A stretch of DNA of 64,000 bases from Paenibacillus zeisoli. GTDB taxonomy: Bacteria; Bacillota; Bacilli; Paenibacillales; Paenibacillaceae. The first letter of the stretch is position 1, and every line of letters begins with the position of its first letter. The notes under the pieces are model-generated. The model worked only from the letters and a program-made list of their open reading frames with translations, was not told where the DNA came from and searched no databases. Both the position numbers and the translations under genes were made by a program. Below, in pieces: positions 1-9,225 of this stretch. The DNA is taken from contig NZ_RZNX01000011.1 of NCBI RefSeq assembly GCF_003994465.1, forward strand, positions 1 through 64,000, in the 5' to 3' direction.

Positions 1-27
1 ACTAATCGGTCGAGGGCTTATCCTCAA
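1..27 (+). rRNA. 23S rRNA, extreme 3' end (partial)
   Basis: The first bases match the conserved 3' end of Firmicute 23S rRNA (ACTAATCGGTCGAGGGCTTA). Only the tip of the gene is inside the window; the rest lies to the left. The exact 3' end is estimated. The interval up to the 5S gene, about 28-276, is the 23S-5S spacer. It contains a short inverted repeat (tcagcat, gatgctga) near 177-195 that could be part of the processing stem. I see no tRNA in the spacer. Confidence 0.85.
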
Positions 28-276
28 AGTTTCACGGAGTGAAGGTACTTCGGAAGCATATTCTAAAGACCCCGAGAACTAATGGGGCACACGCAGTTTC
101 GTTTCGTATCTAGTTTTCAGGGAGCAAACTTCAATGCTGTGAAGAAGCGAGTCTTCTAACAGAATGAATAAGCTTTCAGCATTTGGCGATGCTGAAACCT
201 GAGCCATATTCTGCTACTAGCTAATGCATAGTAGGAGTTATAGAGAATTCGAGAAGCGAATGCTTCAAGAATTATG

Positions 277-393
277 TTTGGTGGCGATGGCGGAGGGGTT
301 CCACGCGTACCCATCCCGAACACGACCGTTAAGCCCTCCAGCGCCGATGGTACTTGGACCGCAGGGTCCTGGGAGAGTAGGACGCCGCCAAGC
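277..393 (+). rRNA. rrf: 5S ribosomal RNA
   Basis: The 117-nt segment starts TTTGGTGGCGATGGCGG and ends GTAGGACGCCGCCAAGC. These two ends pair to form helix I of 5S rRNA, and the internal CCATCCCGAACACG block is the conserved loop region. It follows the 23S 3' end and is closed by a terminator, so it is the last gene of this rRNA operon. Two ORFs crossing it are spurious. Confidence 0.97.
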
Positions 394-400
394 GAAGAGC

Positions 401-432
401 AAGAGCACTACCTTTAGGGTAGTGCTCTTTTT
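401..432 (+). terminator. rrn operon terminator
   Basis: A 12-bp stem (AAGAGCACTACC with GGTAGTGCTCTT) with a 5-nt loop is followed by a T run, 8 nt after the 5S gene. Confidence 0.93.
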
Positions 433-541
433 GCGTTTAGTTAGAGATATTTCCAACAGTCCAGCAAATACCAGATCATATGTATAAAAAAATGTTAGAA
501 AATGTCGATATATAACCATTATATATAAAAGGAGCATAATA

Positions 542-2593
542 ATGAAAATAAATAGTATTCGGGTAAAAACACTACTATTAATTTTGCCTATTTTGATTAT
601 CATCAACTCAGTGATTTCAGGAATTGTATTCATCTCTGCCCGCAACCTTCTGCTGAACGAGACAGAGAGGGAGTTAAACGGTCAGCTCCAGAAGACGGAA
701 CAAAGTATTGAAAAGCGCTTGGGCGCTCATGCAACATTAACTGAAGCACTTGCAAAAAGTGTACAAAGCCAATATCAAAAAATGAATTTGGAAGATTATG
801 ATCATATGTTTCGCAATACATTGCAGGTTAACAAGGATACGTTCGGGTTAGGTGTATTTTTAAAACCACAAGTGTACAGTTCAGATATTCAGTTCTTCTC
901 TTCATATGCGTATCATACGGGACAAACCGTAACAGTTACACATGATTATAACAATCCGAGTTATAATTATCCCTCGCAGAATTGGTACAAGTTAGCGGAG
1001 AAAAGCAAAGACCTCGTCTTCACTGATCCCTATTATGATGATAAAACTCAGTCTACTATGGTCACTGCAGCCGTACCGACATTGAATGATCAAGGCCAGT
1101 TCATTGGAGTGACTACCGGTGACATTAGCTTAATCACAATTCAGAACATCATTAAGGATACAAAATTAGGTGAGACCGGTTGGGCATTTATGATCAATAA
1201 GGATGGAACTTACCTGGCAGGACCGGATACTTCACTTATTATGAAACAGAAGCTTCAGGACAGTAAGGATCCCGAGCTTGCAGGACTCGCGAAGTCTATG
1301 CTTAATCGGGGGCAGGGGATCGAAGTATTTAAAGGAAAGAACGGCAGTAATCATGTCTACTATGCCAAATTGGCACAAACAGGCTGGGTTCTGGCTATGG
1401 TGCTGCCTGATGAGGAACTGAGCTCCAAGGTAAATGCATTAATGGTTAAAGTAATCATTACCAGTCTCATAGGGATTGCTATGGTAGTTACGCTCATTGT
1501 ACTGTTCACTAACCACTTGGCTAACCTGACCAAGCGCGTGAACCAGATGGCGGAGCGAATGGCTCAGGGAGATTTCACTTATAGTCTCAAGGTTAAATCA
1601 CAGGATGAGTTTGGCCAGATGGCAGTCAACTTGAATGAAACAAGCCGAACGCTAAGCGGTATGATTCGGGAAGTAAGAGATCATACGATACATGTAGCCT
1701 CTACATCAGAGGAACTGGCTGCAAGTGCCGATCAGACGAGCAAGACATCTGAGGAAATCACCATGACGATTCAGCAGGTTGCGAGCGGAGCAGCAGCCCA
1801 ACAGCGGGGAACTCAAGAGAACGCCCGAGCCCTTGAAGAACTGGCAGCAGGTATCCAGCGAATTGCAGAATCTTCCTCAACGCTGCATGAAACTACACTT
1901 AGCACCTCAAAAAAAGCCCAGACAGGTAATCATACGATCCAGTTGGCCGTGGAGGAGATGAACAAGGTAGATAACATGTTCACAGGTACTGCCTCCATTA
2001 TGGAGCAGCTGTCTCGTCGTTCAGAAGAGATTGGTAACATTATCAATGTAATTACCGAGATTAGCACACAGACGAATTTGCTTTCCTTAAATGCAAGCAT
2101 TGAGGCCGCGCGGGCAGGTGAGCATGGTAAAGGTTTTGCGGTTGTTGCAGCTGAAATCCGCAGTCTGGCTGAACAGTCTAAACAATCCGCCGATCAGGTG
2201 CGCGAGATTATATTAAAAATTCAGAACGAAACCGCGGCAGCCGCTGCGTCTGTACAGAGCGGGGCACAAACGGTGAAGTCAGGCACAAATCGGGTTGAGG
2301 AAGCAGGAAATGCTTTTACAGGAATATTCACCGAAATTCAGCAAAGCGTCCTTCATCTTCAAGAAGTATCTGCGGTCGCTGAGCAAATGTCGGCAAGCTC
2401 TGAGCAAATTAGCGCAACCGTTGAGAACTTGGCGCATATTGCAGGCGAGGCTTCAGATGGTTCACAAAGTGTTGCTGCAGCCAGTGAGGAGCAGCTTGCA
2501 TCAATGGAAGAGGTAGCAGCCTCGGCACAGTTTTTAGGAACGATGATGCAGGAGCTTCAAGATCTCCTTTCCAAATTTAAAGTAAAAGAGTAA
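542..2593 (+). CDS. methyl-accepting chemotaxis protein (dCache type)
   Basis: A 683-residue transmembrane chemoreceptor that would pass ligand occupancy to CheA/CheW. Order of parts: TM1 at about 10-30; an extracellular double-Cache-like domain at about 35-295 (with the VFTDPYYDD segment typical of dCache); TM2 at about 300-322; a HAMP linker at about 323-376; then a long helical signalling domain. The conserved hairpin tip ([21 protein letters not shown]) lies near residues 515-535. The start has a good RBS (AAAGGAG, 531-537). It is a single gene between the rRNA terminator and its own terminator at 2703. The ligand is not predictable from sequence alone; amino acids are common for dCache receptors. 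Confidence 0.95.
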   Translation: MKINSIRVKTLLLILPILIIINSVISGIVFISARNLLLNETERELNGQLQKTEQSIEKRLGAHATLTEALAKSVQSQYQKMNLEDYDHMFRNTLQVNKDTFGLGVFLKPQVYSSDIQFFSSYAYHTGQTVTVTHDYNNPSYNYPSQNWYKLAEKSKDLVFTDPYYDDKTQSTMVTAAVPTLNDQGQFIGVTTGDISLITIQNIIKDTKLGETGWAFMINKDGTYLAGPDTSLIMKQKLQDSKDPELAGLAKSMLNRGQGIEVFKGKNGSNHVYYAKLAQTGWVLAMVLPDEELSSKVNALMVKVIITSLIGIAMVVTLIVLFTNHLANLTKRVNQMAERMAQGDFTYSLKVKSQDEFGQMAVNLNETSRTLSGMIREVRDHTIHVASTSEELAASADQTSKTSEEITMTIQQVASGAAAQQRGTQENARALEELAAGIQRIAESSSTLHETTLSTSKKAQTGNHTIQLAVEEMNKVDNMFTGTASIMEQLSRRSEEIGNIINVITEISTQTNLLSLNASIEAARAGEHGKGFAVVAAEIRSLAEQSKQSADQVREIILKIQNETAAAAASVQSGAQTVKSGTNRVEEAGNAFTGIFTEIQQSVLHLQEVSAVAEQMSASSEQISATVENLAHIAGEASDGSQSVAAASEEQLASMEEVAASAQFLGTMMQELQDLLSKFKVKE

Positions 2594-2702
2594 TTGTAAG
2601 AAAGAAGAACTGATTCAAAAGTCTCTCTTTTGGGTAAAAAGTTGTGTATAATCTAACTTAAGGGCGATACCTGATAAGATCATTATGCTGAAAAATATAA
2701 TT

Positions 2703-2727
2703 TAGCCACTCAAGAAGTGGCTTTTTT
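2703..2727 (+). terminator. terminator after the chemoreceptor gene
   Basis: GCCACT / AGTGGC stem with a 5-nt loop followed by six T, about 110 nt downstream of the stop codon. The rest of 2594-2842 shows no ORF and no riboswitch I recognise. Confidence 0.75.
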
Positions 2728-2842
2728 AGTGACCAAAAAACTTAATGCTTGCTGGGATATCCATTTTCTTCAAGTTTTAACCGGAATCTAAGATTGTGGG
2801 TTATACTTAATTGTAGCATTCCTGACTGGAGGATATCTGTAC

Positions 2843-5488
2843 ATGAATGAATTATCAATCGATCTCCAACAATGGATCGAACACAGTTACACTGAGGCTC
2901 CAATCGGAATTGCCTTGATATCCATCGAAGGGAACTGGATTCAAGCCAACCCAAGTTTCTGTAATACACTGGGGTATACAGAGCCTGAGCTCAAGAGACT
3001 TTCAAACAAGGATATTACGTTTCCCGGAGATTTGAAGATAGATGAGGAATACATGGCCAAGCTGCTGCGAGCAGAAGGTGATAAATATCAGTGGGAGAAA
3101 CGATATTTCCATAAAAATGGTCATGTTGTATGGATGTCGAAACAGGCGTCCCTTATAAGGGATGATCAAAATCAGCCCTTGTACTTTATTGCTCATGTAA
3201 TCGATATTTCTTCAAAGAAAAATGTTGAAGTCAAAATGCATGAAACGGAATGCATGTATAAGCTTATTTCTGAAAACGCATTAGATATAATATCCTATAT
3301 GACGCCTGAGGGAATAACCGAGTATTGTTCTCCTTCCATACGCGATGTGCTTGGATATGAACCCGAGGAATGGATAGGCAGGAATAACTTTCATTACTAT
3401 CATCCCGAGGATGTCGCAGCCTTAAAGGCCAAGCCCTTTGCGGACCATGATGTGTCGACTTACCGGGTACGTCATAAATCCGGATACTACGTATGGTTTG
3501 AAACATCGACCAAAATAATCCGTGACGATTCTGGAGAAATACAGAGAGTTCTGGGGATCGGCCGCGATATAACAGAGAGAAAGAAATTTGCAGAAAGCTT
3601 CGCAGAAGCCCAGCAGATTGCGCTGCTCGGCAGCTGGGAGTGGGATATCGTGACGGATAAGGTATCTTTTTCAGAGCAAATTTACAAGATATTTAACCTG
3701 AAACAACAGGGGGCAGTACCGTCGAACGGCTTCTTGCAGCTTCTCCATTCCGAGGATCAACAGCGGTTCTTAGAGCTCAGAAGTGAGGCTTTGGATGGAC
3801 ACACGGTTAGTGGAGAGTTCCGTCATCTGGAACCTAACGGCTCTGTGAAACATCTGCATATCCGGGCTCGTGTGACTTTTAGCAATAAGGGACAACCACT
3901 TAAGATGTATGGAACGACCCAGGATATTTCGGAACGAAAGAAAGTGGAATTGACACTTCAAGAAACCATTGAACGTTACACTTCACTGAAGAAATATAAT
4001 CACGATGCGATTGTCTCCCTCGATCTGGATGGAAATATTCTGAATATGAATGCGATGGCTGAGCGGATAACCGGGTACAAGGTGAAAGAAGTTGCGGGTC
4101 TGAATATCTCCAAATTTATTGGAGTCAAATATCGGAATCGTATACTACTGGAGACTACGAACCATACTTCAGTCGAACGGGATATCAACAAAATCAAGCA
4201 TAGAGACGGACATTCCACGGAAGTGCTGACTACAATTGCTCCCATCATTATTAATAAGATGACCAAGGGATATTATATAATTGCCAAGGACATCACGGAA
4301 CAGAAGAAGCTGTTAATTGCTAAGGAAGCGGCTGAACGGACGAATAAAGCGAAGAGTGAATTCCTTGCGATGATGAGTCATGAAATCCGGACGCCTATGA
4401 ACGGGGTTATCGGAATGACCGATCTACTGCTGGAGACAACGAATCTTAGCGAGGAGCAAAGAGAATATATCCAGGTAATCAGTAAAAGTGGAAGCACGCT
4501 TCTGGCTATCATTAATGATATTCTCGATTTCTCCAAAATTGAGTCAGGCCGGGCGGTTATGATCTCAGAGCCATTTAACATCAGAGAGCTTGTTGATGAG
4601 ACACTCGATGTCTTTCAGTTAAAAGCGAGAGAGAAGAAGCTGGAAGTTAAAACTTCCATTAGTCCAAGCATTCCAGGGATGTTGATAGGAGACTCCAATC
4701 GTCTAAAGCAGGTGCTGATGAATGTCATTGGAAATGCGATTAAATTTACCGAGCACGGTGATGTGTCTATTACGATCCAAGATTTGGAGAAGGGCTTTGG
4801 GAGTGTGCTGCTGCAATTTACAATTTCAGACACAGGTATCGGAATTCCCAAGGACAAGCTCAAATACTTGTTCGAGCCATTCTCACAGCTGGATAATTTC
4901 ATGACTCGAAAGTCGGAAGGAACAGGCCTTGGGCTTGCGATCAGCAAAAAAATTGTAGAGATGATGGGCGGGGAGATTCACGCGATACAAACGGATGAGC
5001 CTGGGGCCACATTTGTTTTTACAGCTTACTTCCAGCACGAAGACATACATGAAACTACCCACGCTGAGTACACTGGCAAAGACGAGCAAGACCAGCAGGA
5101 GACCTTAAATATATTGATTGCCGAAGATAATGAAGTGAATCAGATGGTACTTACCCGAATGCTCGAGAAAATGGGATTCCAGCCTAGCTTGGTGGAGAAT
5201 GGGAATGAAGTCCTTGAGGCGCTGAAGCAAGCTGATTATGACATTGTATTCATGGATATTCAGATGCCCTTAATGAATGGCCTCGACGCCACTAGGGAGA
5301 TCAAAAAGGTGTTCCCGGCGGGGAAGTGGCCCTATATTACAGCCGTAACAGCCAATGCGCTTAGAGGGGATCAGGAGATCTGTATAGCAGCGGGAATGGA
5401 TGATTACATCAGCAAGCCAATTAAAATGGAGGATTTGGCGAGGGTTATTCACAGGTATCGCTCGCAAAAAACTAGTAATCATTTGTAA
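2843..5488 (+). CDS. multi-PAS hybrid sensor histidine kinase with receiver domain
   Basis: An 881-residue protein with no membrane segment, so a cytoplasmic sensor. Four PAS/PAC-like units cover about 12-125, 130-245, 250-370 and 372-490; each of the first three ends in a PAC-like DI(S/T)ERK-type tail. A HisKA domain follows with the phospho-acceptor H in MSHEIRTPMNG (about residue 513). The HATPase has DTGIGIP and GTGLGLAISK. The C-terminal receiver starts LNILIAEDNEVNQ, with the acceptor Asp in FMDIQMP near residue 804. RBS GGAGGATAT precedes ATG 2843. No cognate response regulator lies next to it, so phosphate may leave by an Hpt protein encoded elsewhere. Signal and output are unknown. 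Confidence 0.93.
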   Translation: MNELSIDLQQWIEHSYTEAPIGIALISIEGNWIQANPSFCNTLGYTEPELKRLSNKDITFPGDLKIDEEYMAKLLRAEGDKYQWEKRYFHKNGHVVWMSKQASLIRDDQNQPLYFIAHVIDISSKKNVEVKMHETECMYKLISENALDIISYMTPEGITEYCSPSIRDVLGYEPEEWIGRNNFHYYHPEDVAALKAKPFADHDVSTYRVRHKSGYYVWFETSTKIIRDDSGEIQRVLGIGRDITERKKFAESFAEAQQIALLGSWEWDIVTDKVSFSEQIYKIFNLKQQGAVPSNGFLQLLHSEDQQRFLELRSEALDGHTVSGEFRHLEPNGSVKHLHIRARVTFSNKGQPLKMYGTTQDISERKKVELTLQETIERYTSLKKYNHDAIVSLDLDGNILNMNAMAERITGYKVKEVAGLNISKFIGVKYRNRILLETTNHTSVERDINKIKHRDGHSTEVLTTIAPIIINKMTKGYYIIAKDITEQKKLLIAKEAAERTNKAKSEFLAMMSHEIRTPMNGVIGMTDLLLETTNLSEEQREYIQVISKSGSTLLAIINDILDFSKIESGRAVMISEPFNIRELVDETLDVFQLKAREKKLEVKTSISPSIPGMLIGDSNRLKQVLMNVIGNAIKFTEHGDVSITIQDLEKGFGSVLLQFTISDTGIGIPKDKLKYLFEPFSQLDNFMTRKSEGTGLGLAISKKIVEMMGGEIHAIQTDEPGATFVFTAYFQHEDIHETTHAEYTGKDEQDQQETLNILIAEDNEVNQMVLTRMLEKMGFQPSLVENGNEVLEALKQADYDIVFMDIQMPLMNGLDATREIKKVFPAGKWPYITAVTANALRGDQEICIAAGMDDYISKPIKMEDLARVIHRYRSQKTSNHL

Positions 5489-5568
5489 TATTCCTGAAAT
5501 GTTAATTTCATCTGGGTTTAAGGTAAGGAGCCTATAATGAAGTTACCCCTTTAAAAATATATAACTTA

Positions 5569-5602
5569 GACCCACAGCCCGTTGCTGTGGGTCTCTTTTT
5601 TT
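5569..5602. terminator. bidirectional terminator between kinase and GntR genes
   Basis: GACCCACAGC / GCTGTGGGTC stem followed by a T-rich tract. It lies between the convergent kinase and GntR-family genes and abuts the GntR stop. Confidence 0.85.
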
Positions 5603-6566
5603 AATGGCCTGGTTGGCAAAGTTCGTACAGAAGGTTCTCGCTGCTTTTCTCAAGAATCATGGGAAAAAGCCTTGTTTTGTCAGGAGCCAGCTCATGGACT
5701 TGATCAAATGCAGCTGACGAGGCATAGATCGTATCGAATTGTTCAACCATTTCCTGCAATTCAGACGCCTTATCGATGCCAAGTGGAGAGGCTTGGATAT
5801 TCTTAATCCCCGCATCACTAATCCGATTGGCCATCCATTGTCCACCTTCCTTACCAAGACACACAAAGCCAACCTGACTGGAGGATTGGTGCTGTGCAAT
5901 TTCAAGAAGAACCGGCATTGCTGCTGTTGCTCCAATCACATATACCTTGATATTGTAACCTTGGAGCAATCCTCTAACTTCTTGATCATGATTCAAGGTA
6001 GTAATTATAAGGTCTGCCTGAGCTACAGCCTCATCTCTTACCTTCTCCGATTGCAGTTCTGAGAGCATTTGAGTCCTTACCTCAGCACCAGTAATTCGCT
6101 CAATTTCAGTCTGATAAAAAGGGTGATCGTGACCTTCACATTCAATAAACAGGATGCGCAGTTGATCAGCTTGAATGTCCTCATGAAGCATCAGGTAGGC
6201 CAGAGAGGCCGTGAAAAATTCACTTAATGGGATGTGTTTGCTTTCCGCTTCATCTATGGTCCGCATAAGCAGTTCATACATAGGCTCCCGTTGCTTGCGA
6301 AGGTGCTTAACTTGAGCGTTATCAAGGATTTGGGTTCCGCGTCCCTTTTGTATGGAGACAAGACCGTCATCTTTTAACTGATTATATACAGAGTTGATGG
6401 TATTTCGGTTCAGGCCGAGCAGATTGGCCATATCGCCAGCAGGAGGAAGCATGTCCCCGGGGAGAAAATGCCCCGTACCAATTAACCATTTCAGTTGTTC
6501 TTTAATTTGTGTGTTTAAGCTGAAAGTGACGCGAGGATCGACTCGGAGCTTAAGGTCTTTGTCCAT
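5601..6566 (-). CDS. GntR-family transcriptional regulator
   Basis: A 321-residue regulator. Residues about 5-75 form a GntR winged helix-turn-helix (LPPAGDMANLLGLNRNTINS, then the DGLVSIQKGRGT wing). The remaining ~240 residues look like an effector-binding or periplasmic-binding-like fold rather than an aminotransferase domain. I chose ATG 6566 because AGGAATGAGGT sits at RBS distance; an in-frame ATG at 6581 would have no RBS spacing. It is divergent from the HPP-family gene at 6721, with two inverted repeats between them, so it probably regulates that gene and itself. The ligand is unknown. Confidence 0.88.
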   Translation of the reverse strand: MDKDLKLRVDPRVTFSLNTQIKEQLKWLIGTGHFLPGDMLPPAGDMANLLGLNRNTINSVYNQLKDDGLVSIQKGRGTQILDNAQVKHLRKQREPMYELLMRTIDEAESKHIPLSEFFTASLAYLMLHEDIQADQLRILFIECEGHDHPFYQTEIERITGAEVRTQMLSELQSEKVRDEAVAQADLIITTLNHDQEVRGLLQGYNIKVYVIGATAAMPVLLEIAQHQSSSQVGFVCLGKEGGQWMANRISDAGIKNIQASPLGIDKASELQEMVEQFDTIYASSAAFDQVHELAPDKTRLFPMILEKSSENLLYELCQPGH

Positions 6567-6585
6567 TTCAAATAACCTCATTCCT

Positions 6586-6688
6586 AGTTATATATTCATT
6601 ATAACTTTAAGTCGTACACCGTTTAAAAGCAATAAAGGATTGACAATATCTGATGTTCATCGTAAGTTAATAACTAAATACATAGTTA
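6586..6688. promoter_or_regulatory. GntR/HPP intergenic operators and promoter
   Basis: Two dyads flank the region. AGTTATA-N7-TATAACT spans 6586-6606. TAACTA-N6-TAGTTA spans 6671-6688. A TTGACA at 6640-6645 with a weak -10 (TAAGTT, 6663-6668) points toward the HPP gene, so the second dyad would lie at its transcription start. The first dyad lies just upstream of the GntR start. This fits autoregulation plus control of the divergent gene; operator function is inferred. Confidence 0.5.
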
Positions 6689-6720
6689 AATAGTAATTTA
6701 ATTATAAGGAGTGGATTAAG

Positions 6721-7239
6721 ATGAACCAATTCATATTGTTTTTTAGCAAAATGAGAGGGATGAGCCGCACCCCATTAAAAGTAACTCGGCGTAATGTGCT
6801 CATTGGCTTTATCGGTGGATTTGTGGCTGTTGGTCTGCTTGCCATCTTAACTGAGATGGGTCATGGCCTCTGGATCATGGCTCCTTTTGGTGCCAGCTGT
6901 GTGCTTGCCTTCGGCGTATGGGACTCCCCGCTCTCCCAGCCACGGAATATTATCGGGGGACACCTCATCTCAACACTTACAGGACTGCTGGTCTATCATC
7001 TTGTTGGGGGAGGATTCCTGTCTATGGCTATAGGCGTTGGCGCAGCGATTAGCTTCATGATGCTCGCCAAGATGACACATCCGCCTGCAGGAGCAGATCC
7101 TCTTGTTGTCATCATGGCAGGCAGCAGCTGGTCTTTTCTGTTTACCCCGGTACTGATCGGAGCTGTTGTTATTGTTGCTGCTGCTCTTATTATTAATAAT
7201 TTGGACCGTACCCGTAATTATCCTACTTTCTGGTGGTAA
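6721..7239 (+). CDS. HPP-family integral membrane protein
   Basis: A 172-residue protein, almost entirely hydrophobic, with four or five membrane helices. It carries the family hallmark His-Pro-Pro in AKMTHPPAGADPLVVIM, near residue 120. HPP proteins are polytopic membrane proteins; plant and cyanobacterial members have been linked to nitrite transport, but function in Firmicutes is not settled. RBS AAGGAGTGG precedes ATG 6721. It is divergent from the GntR gene and 44 nt ahead of the aldo/keto reductase, with no terminator between, so the two may be cotranscribed. A nitrite role would be interesting given nirB at 55617, but nothing here links them. Confidence 0.88.
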   Translation: MNQFILFFSKMRGMSRTPLKVTRRNVLIGFIGGFVAVGLLAILTEMGHGLWIMAPFGASCVLAFGVWDSPLSQPRNIIGGHLISTLTGLLVYHLVGGGFLSMAIGVGAAISFMMLAKMTHPPAGADPLVVIMAGSSWSFLFTPVLIGAVVIVAAALIINNLDRTRNYPTFWW

Positions 7240-7283
7240 GATAGGTATATACAACATGAAGCTCACGAAGGAGAGGTTACGAG

Positions 7284-8210
7284 ATGAAGAAGAATAGGCT
7301 GGGTCAGTCAGACCTGTATGTAAGTGAAATTGGATTTGGATGTATGTCCATTGGGACAGAAGAGAAGACAGCCATCCACCTCATTCATGAAGCATTGGAG
7401 CAGGGTATTAATTTCCTGGATACAGCCGATCTCTATGATCAGGGACGTAACGAGGAGCTTGTGGGTAAAGCCATTCGTGGGAAACGTGATCAGATTATCC
7501 TGGCTACCAAGGTAGGGAATCGTCGAATTGAAGGACAGGAAGGTTGGGTATGGGATCCTTCGCCCACCTATATTAAATCCGCAGTGAAGGAGAGCCTTAG
7601 AAGGCTTGGTACAGACTATATTGATCTGTATCAGCTCCACGGGGGAACCCTGGAAGATCCCATTGATGAGACGATTGAGACTTTTGAAGAACTGAAGCGG
7701 GAAGGGATAATTCGGCAGTATGGAATATCCTCCATTCGACCGAACGTCATTCTTGAATATGTAAATAGGTCCGGGATCGTTAGTGTAATGAGCCAATACA
7801 GCCTTTTGGATAGGAGACCCGAGGAACAAATTCTGCCCCTGCTCGCAAAACATGGAATCAGTCTTATAGCCAGAGGCCCGCTGGCCAAGGGAATACTTAC
7901 GGAGGATGGGGAGCATAAATCAGAAAAAGGATATTTGGACTACACGCCAAAACAGCTCGCTGTGCTGCGCGAGGACTTGAGAAAAATATCAAATAATAGA
8001 GGTTCTCTACATCAAACCGCACTCAGGTATCCTCTCTATCATCCTGCCGTAGCAGCGATTATACCGGGTGCGAGTTCCGTACAGCAGATAGTAAGAAATG
8101 TGCAGGAGGGCAAGGATTTTAACCTGTCAACCAATCGTTATGAGCAAATTCAGCAGCTAACCAAATCAACTGATTACGATGAAGAGCATAGGCTGGATGG
8201 CAGCAACTGA
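7284..8210 (+). CDS. aldo/keto reductase
   Basis: A 308-residue NAD(P)H-dependent oxidoreductase of the AKR (beta/alpha)8 superfamily. Catalytic elements are visible: Asp in FLDTADLYD, Tyr in the same segment, Lys in ILATKVGN, and His in LYQLHGG. The C-terminal cofactor-binding region contains IIPGASSVQQI. RBS GGAGAGG precedes ATG 7284. It follows the HPP gene by 44 nt on the same strand. The natural carbonyl substrate cannot be told from sequence; bacterial relatives act on methylglyoxal or sugar-derived aldehydes. Confidence 0.92.
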   Translation: MKKNRLGQSDLYVSEIGFGCMSIGTEEKTAIHLIHEALEQGINFLDTADLYDQGRNEELVGKAIRGKRDQIILATKVGNRRIEGQEGWVWDPSPTYIKSAVKESLRRLGTDYIDLYQLHGGTLEDPIDETIETFEELKREGIIRQYGISSIRPNVILEYVNRSGIVSVMSQYSLLDRRPEEQILPLLAKHGISLIARGPLAKGILTEDGEHKSEKGYLDYTPKQLAVLREDLRKISNNRGSLHQTALRYPLYHPAVAAIIPGASSVQQIVRNVQEGKDFNLSTNRYEQIQQLTKSTDYDEEHRLDGSN

Positions 8211-8368
8211 AGAGCAGTAAATTTACTTCCTAATTATGGATTATTCCTGATCATGTGATGTAACTTTGACCAGATTGTGCATGTTTCAGCCATTTTGTTC
8301 ATATGAATTCCCTTTCATTCGGCATAGAATATATAACTGTAATCAAGGATCATTAACAGGGGGAACAT

Positions 8369-9106
8369 TTGACGATGATTTACGTGACGATATGGAATGA
8401 GTTTGTTCATGAGAAAATTCACGATGAGGTAAAAGCTGTCTATCCTGAAGGCATTCATACTGCGCTAGCGGAAGGACTATCCGGAGAAGGTTTTGCCATT
8501 CGTACTGCAACTTTAGATGAACCTGAGCATGGTCTGACCGAAGAAGTTCTAAACTCAACCGATGTGCTTATCTGGTGGGGACACATGGCACATGACCGGG
8601 TTAGTGATGAAATTACGCAAAAGGTGGCTCAGCGCGTTCAGCAAGGTATGGGATTGGTTGTACTACACTCCGGCCATTTCTCCAAACCATTCAAGGCTTT
8701 AATGGGCACGAGCTGTGATCTGAAATGGCGTGAAGTGGGTGAGCAGGAAATCCTCTGGAATGTGAATCCATCCCACCCTATTGCTCATGGAGTGAATGCA
8801 AGTATTATTCTTGCGCATGAGGAAATGTACGGTGAGTTCTTCGATATCCCAGAACCGGATGAACTGGTGTTCATCAGTAATTTTGAAGGCGGGGAAGTAT
8901 TCCGCAGCGGATGTACCTTCCGTCGTGGGGAAGGGAAGATATTCTATTTCCGCCCGGGCCACGAGACTTATCCAACCTATTACAACAAAGAAATCCTGCG
9001 TGTTATTGCTAACGGCGTGAACTGGGCTAATCCTGTTCATACCTTGAAGCCGGTATTTGGTAACAGCGAGCCGATTAGAGCTATTAACAAAGGTATTTTG
9101 GTTTAA
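8369..9106 (+). CDS. ThuA domain-containing protein
   Basis: About 245 residues in the ThuA-like fold, related to class I glutamine amidotransferases. Visible features are the N-terminal VTIWNEF strand, [11 protein letters not shown], the [15 protein letters not shown] segment (residues about 92-107), and the C-terminal [18 protein letters not shown] block. ThuA was named for trehalose utilization in rhizobia; in Bacillales such genes usually occur with Gfo/Idh/MocA sugar oxidoreductases. Here it stands alone, although two such oxidoreductases lie at 33948 and 35250. Start is TTG 8369 or ATG 8375; AGGGGG at 8358-8363 suits either. Confidence 0.88.
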   Translation: MTMIYVTIWNEFVHEKIHDEVKAVYPEGIHTALAEGLSGEGFAIRTATLDEPEHGLTEEVLNSTDVLIWWGHMAHDRVSDEITQKVAQRVQQGMGLVVLHSGHFSKPFKALMGTSCDLKWREVGEQEILWNVNPSHPIAHGVNASIILAHEEMYGEFFDIPEPDELVFISNFEGGEVFRSGCTFRRGEGKIFYFRPGHETYPTYYNKEILRVIANGVNWANPVHTLKPVFGNSEPIRAINKGILV

Positions 9107-9118
9107 TATTCCTGTGCG

Positions 9119-9166
9119 AATGACCGTTTTGTCCGTATTTTACGGGCAAAACGGTCATTTTACTTT
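9119..9166 (+). terminator. terminator after the ThuA-like gene
   Basis: A 16-17-bp stem (AATGACCGTTTTG with CAAAACGGTCATT) ends in TTTTACTTTT. Confidence 0.88.
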
Positions 9167-9225
9167 TATCGGGGCAGGTATCTAGGAAAGATGCAGAAAG
9201 ACATGGAACTGTGATAAAGTGAAGA

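Noticed and set aside
224-645. ORFs of 87 and 126 residues across the 5S region
   Set aside because: They overlap the 5S rRNA and its terminator and have no RBS; the region is rRNA.
2594-2842. Possible c-di-GMP riboswitch before the hybrid kinase
   Set aside because: None of the conserved GEMM core elements is present; only a terminator and an ordinary leader.
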